Under the pieces are notes generated by a model. The model had not been told where the DNA came from. It saw nothing but the letters and a program-made list of their open reading frames with translations, and ran no database searches. Shown here one piece after another: positions 48,971-51,166 of a DNA stretch of 51,166 bases (positions are counted from its first letter, which is position 1; every line of letters begins with the position of its first letter). Position numbers and translations under genes: made by a program. The DNA comes from Bacteroidales bacterium (GTDB lineage Bacteria > Bacteroidota > Bacteroidia > Bacteroidales > JAIPAP01), in contig JAIPAP010000009.1 of NCBI GenBank assembly GCA_021740045.1, positions 1-51,166 on the forward strand, in the 5' to 3' direction.

Positions 48971-49666
48971 ATGACTTTGAGTTGCATTATTGTTGAGGAT
49001 GAGCCGGTATCGCAGGACTTGCTAGAACAATACATAAAGGATACACCAAATTTGAAGCTGTTGGCTACCTGTAACAATGCCTTCGAAGCCAGGGATGTCC
49101 TGCTTGAGCAAAAGCCTGATCTTATGTTCCTTGATATTAATATGCCAAAGTTATCCGGTATGAGTTTTTTCAAGTCCCTGACCAAACCTCCAATGGTAAT
49201 TTTTACAACAGCCTATCCCGAATATGCCATTGAATCCTATGAGGTTAATGCTGTGGACTATCTAATGAAGCCCTTTTCTTTTCATCGTTTTCTCATGGCT
49301 GTGGATAAGGCTTTTGAGCGAACAAAAAAGACAAATGGCATCAAAAACGAAGAATCCTATGTTATGCTCAAGGCTGATAAGAAGGTATACAAGGTTCCCG
49401 TAAAGCAGATCACCCATCTTGAGGCTATGGGTGATTATGTGAAAGTGCATTACGATAATACCTATATCCTGGTTCATGATACCCTTCAACATTTGCTAGA
49501 AGAGATTCAATCGGGCGATTTAGTCAGGGTGCATAGATCATGGGTGGTTTCAATAACTCACATTAAATATATTGAAGGTAATCAGGTAACCATCAACAAG
49601 CAGGAAATTCCTGTTGGTAAAAGCTACCGGGAGGAATTTTTAAAGAAATTTAACGCTGAGGAATAA
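48971..49666 (+). CDS. LytTR-family response regulator
   Basis: The 231 residues comprise a receiver domain (about 1-120) with the acceptor Asp in PDLMFLDINMPKLSG, the Thr in VIFTTAYPEYA and the Lys in YLMKPFSFHRF. A LytTR DNA-binding domain follows (about 135-231: ITHLEAMGDYVKVHYDNTYI, LVRVHRSWVVSITHIKYIEG). It is the partner of the kinase just upstream. LytTR regulators usually bind paired sites and control envelope, quorum or virulence genes. The target here is not visible. Confidence 0.93.
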   Translation: MTLSCIIVEDEPVSQDLLEQYIKDTPNLKLLATCNNAFEARDVLLEQKPDLMFLDINMPKLSGMSFFKSLTKPPMVIFTTAYPEYAIESYEVNAVDYLMKPFSFHRFLMAVDKAFERTKKTNGIKNEESYVMLKADKKVYKVPVKQITHLEAMGDYVKVHYDNTYILVHDTLQHLLEEIQSGDLVRVHRSWVVSITHIKYIEGNQVTINKQEIPVGKSYREEFLKKFNAEE

Positions 49667-49695
49667 GATAATCCAACGAAAATATTCTTCAAGCT

Positions 49696-51090
49696 TTAGG
49701 GCGACGAATCCGTTGGCCCGGGGCCGGGATGCATCAATTCACTTTTTGGGGTTGCATCATGCTTTACCACCACCTTTCGTTTCCAGCGTCCGGTGAGATA
49801 ATATCCAAATCCGATCGCCATACCGATAAACCATCCCATGGGCATGGACCACCAAATACCGGTGGCACCCAACTCATTGGAAAGGAAATAAGCAGCCGGT
49901 ACACGGATAAGCCAAAGAGAAAAAAGCGTGATAAACATGGAGGAAAGAGTATCGCCGGCCCCACGCAATACCCCGTACATAATAAACATGGCGGCAAATA
50001 CAACGTAAAAAGATGAAACAATGGTGAGTAGATTCCGCCCTATGGCAATCACCTCGGCATCATTGGTGAATAAGCTCATTAAAAAATCACGCAACAAAAT
50101 AACCACTCCGGTTGTCACCAAAGCCACGCTGGCCGACATCAGGAAAGTAGCTCTGAGGCCTTTCTTTACCCGCTCGGGTTTATTAGCGCCCAGGTTCTGG
50201 CCTACAAAAGTAGACAAGGCCGAACCAAAGTTCATGGCCGGAAGCGAGACCAGCGAATTGATACGCATACCCACAGTATAAGCAGCAATGGTAGCCGTGC
50301 CGAAGCCATTCACAAATCGTATCAACACAAGGAAAGCCAACGCTACAAAGGATTGCTGAAAACCTGAAGGTAATCCGATACGAATGGCTTTGTTGAATAT
50401 CTCTTTGGAGAAATAGTACTTCCTCACGGTAAGCTTAACAACTTCATGGGTTCGATTAAGGTAAAGAATAGCTGTAATGAACGCGCCCCCCTGTGAAACA
50501 ATGGTAGCAATAGCTGCCCCTGCAATACCCCATTCAAATACAACCACAAACAACAGGTCGAAAAGCACGTTGGCTACTGTGGAAATGATCAGGAAATAGA
50601 GCGGGGTTTTGGAATCGCCAAGACCACGTAAAATGGCACTGGTCCCGTTAAATCCGAAAAACAATACGATACCCCCCAGAAAAATATTCAGGTAGATCTT
50701 GGCCAAAGGCAACACCTCTTCGGGAAGGTCGATCAGTCGGAAGATATCATCAGAAAAAATGATGCCCAAAATACTGACCAGCACCCCGGAACCCAACATA
50801 AACAAGTACATGGTGTCCACCGACTTCTGAACGCGCTTCATATCCTTGGCTCCAAAATACTGGGCAATGATGATGGTAAAACCGGAAGCCACACCAATAA
50901 TGAAGGAAATCAGGGTGAAGATCAACGGAAAGGAGGCCCCCACGGCAGCCAAGGCTTCCTTACCCAGGAAGTTCCCCACGATCACACTATCGACGATATT
51001 GTACAATTGCTGGAACAAATTGCCGATAAGCAATGGTGTTGCAAAATTTAATATCGTCTTCCCTTCTTTTCCTTCCGTTAAATCTTTCAT
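49696..51090 (-). CDS. MATE-family multidrug/Na+ exporter
   Basis: The 464-residue inner-membrane protein has about twelve hydrophobic segments in two homologous halves, as in MATE exporters that expel cationic drugs or metabolites using Na+ or H+. Signatures are FATPLLIGNLFQQLYNIVDS and VIVGNFLGKEALAAVGASFP in the first half and GLPSGFQQSFVALAFLVLIR in the second. The C-terminus is a short charged tail with His and Pro. ATG at 51090 is used. On the minus strand TACCTTTG at 51101-51108 is only about 10 bp upstream, so the 5' leader is very short. Confidence 0.93.
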   Translation of the reverse strand: MKDLTEGKEGKTILNFATPLLIGNLFQQLYNIVDSVIVGNFLGKEALAAVGASFPLIFTLISFIIGVASGFTIIIAQYFGAKDMKRVQKSVDTMYLFMLGSGVLVSILGIIFSDDIFRLIDLPEEVLPLAKIYLNIFLGGIVLFFGFNGTSAILRGLGDSKTPLYFLIISTVANVLFDLLFVVVFEWGIAGAAIATIVSQGGAFITAILYLNRTHEVVKLTVRKYYFSKEIFNKAIRIGLPSGFQQSFVALAFLVLIRFVNGFGTATIAAYTVGMRINSLVSLPAMNFGSALSTFVGQNLGANKPERVKKGLRATFLMSASVALVTTGVVILLRDFLMSLFTNDAEVIAIGRNLLTIVSSFYVVFAAMFIMYGVLRGAGDTLSSMFITLFSLWLIRVPAAYFLSNELGATGIWWSMPMGWFIGMAIGFGYYLTGRWKRKVVVKHDATPKSELMHPGPGPTDSSP

Positions 51091-51100
51091 ACAGCTAGTA

Positions 51101-51108
51101 CAAAGGTA
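51101..51108 (-). promoter_or_regulatory. -7 element of the MATE gene
   Basis: On the minus strand TACCTTTG matches TAnnTTTG, just ahead of the ATG at 51090, which implies a very short leader. Confidence 0.5.
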
Positions 51109-51120
51109 TGGTTATTCTTT

Positions 51121-51166
51121 GGGTTGAAGTTTCAAATTCTTAGTTCCAGGTTCTAAGTTTCAAGTT
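51121..51166 (-). repeat. Heptamer repeats at the right edge (cut by the window)
   Basis: Read on the minus strand this is a run of AACTTGA, AACTTAG, AACCTGG and AACTAAG units, the same kind of array as 45743-45847 but in the other orientation. It continues outside the window. Confidence 0.6.

Overview
The window looks like chromosomal DNA of a Bacteroidota member, probably an environmental or marine lineage. The evidence is secreted proteins ending in type IX secretion (T9SS) sorting domains, many promoters with the Bacteroidota -7 element TAnnTTTG (often with TTG or TTTG 18-20 bp upstream), an OmpA/TPR/beta-propeller envelope protein, a DUF4301 protein and a KilA-N protein. No genus can be named from the sequence alone.

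Layout. 1-5.8 kb is accessory and leftward: secreted orphan genes, the remnant of an RHS gene, an AbiE-type toxin-antitoxin pair and a 230-bp MITE with a 9-bp target duplication. 5.9-9.8 kb is one large T9SS cargo protein. 10-27 kb is mostly core: ffh-folD, a T9SS cargo protein, an OmpA/TPR/PD40 envelope protein, a PAS/GAF sensor with no output domain, the thrS-infC-rpmI-rplT operon, a TlpA-like thioredoxin, a DUF1684 lipoprotein, pdxH, a DUF1858 protein and a DUF4301 protein. 27-28 kb is a tRNA-Leu array. It has two intact genes (anticodons GAG and CAG) among broken copies, three of which carry the same 86-bp double hairpin at one point in the D-loop. 28.2-35.9 kb is an AT-rich three-gene cassette (PLD-SNF2 helicase, KilA-N protein, Eco57I-type DNA methyltransferase), most likely restriction or phage defence. 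36.4-51.1 kb returns to chromosomal genes: a Kelch T9SS protein, a CNNM/CBS membrane protein, peptidase E, a hybrid histidine kinase, prolyl oligopeptidase, a YD-repeat-like protein, a lipoprotein followed by a LytS/LytTR two-component pair, and a MATE exporter.

How the parts work together. ffh supplies the SRP protein that targets membrane proteins, thrS-infC-rpmI-rplT is a translation operon, and the OmpA/TPR/PD40 protein could belong to the envelope machinery that exports the three T9SS cargo proteins seen here. The helicase, KilA-N and methyltransferase genes are packed 2-7 bp apart and probably act as one system. AbiE and the RHS remnant mark the left part as a second accessory patch.

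The strongest unusual theme is palindromic sequence inserted precisely into other functional sequence: two short in-frame palindromes inside the RHS core, a 20-bp palindrome inside one arm of the MITE, and the 86-bp double hairpin in the tRNA-Leu D-loop, with hairpin clusters between genes at 45.6 and 46.9 kb. Regulatory points worth testing are an apparent AUA start for infC behind a strong Shine-Dalgarno, interleaved inverted repeats ahead of infC, a hairpin ahead of rplT, and a 15-bp stem that would hide the ribosome binding site and start codon of the DUF1858 gene.
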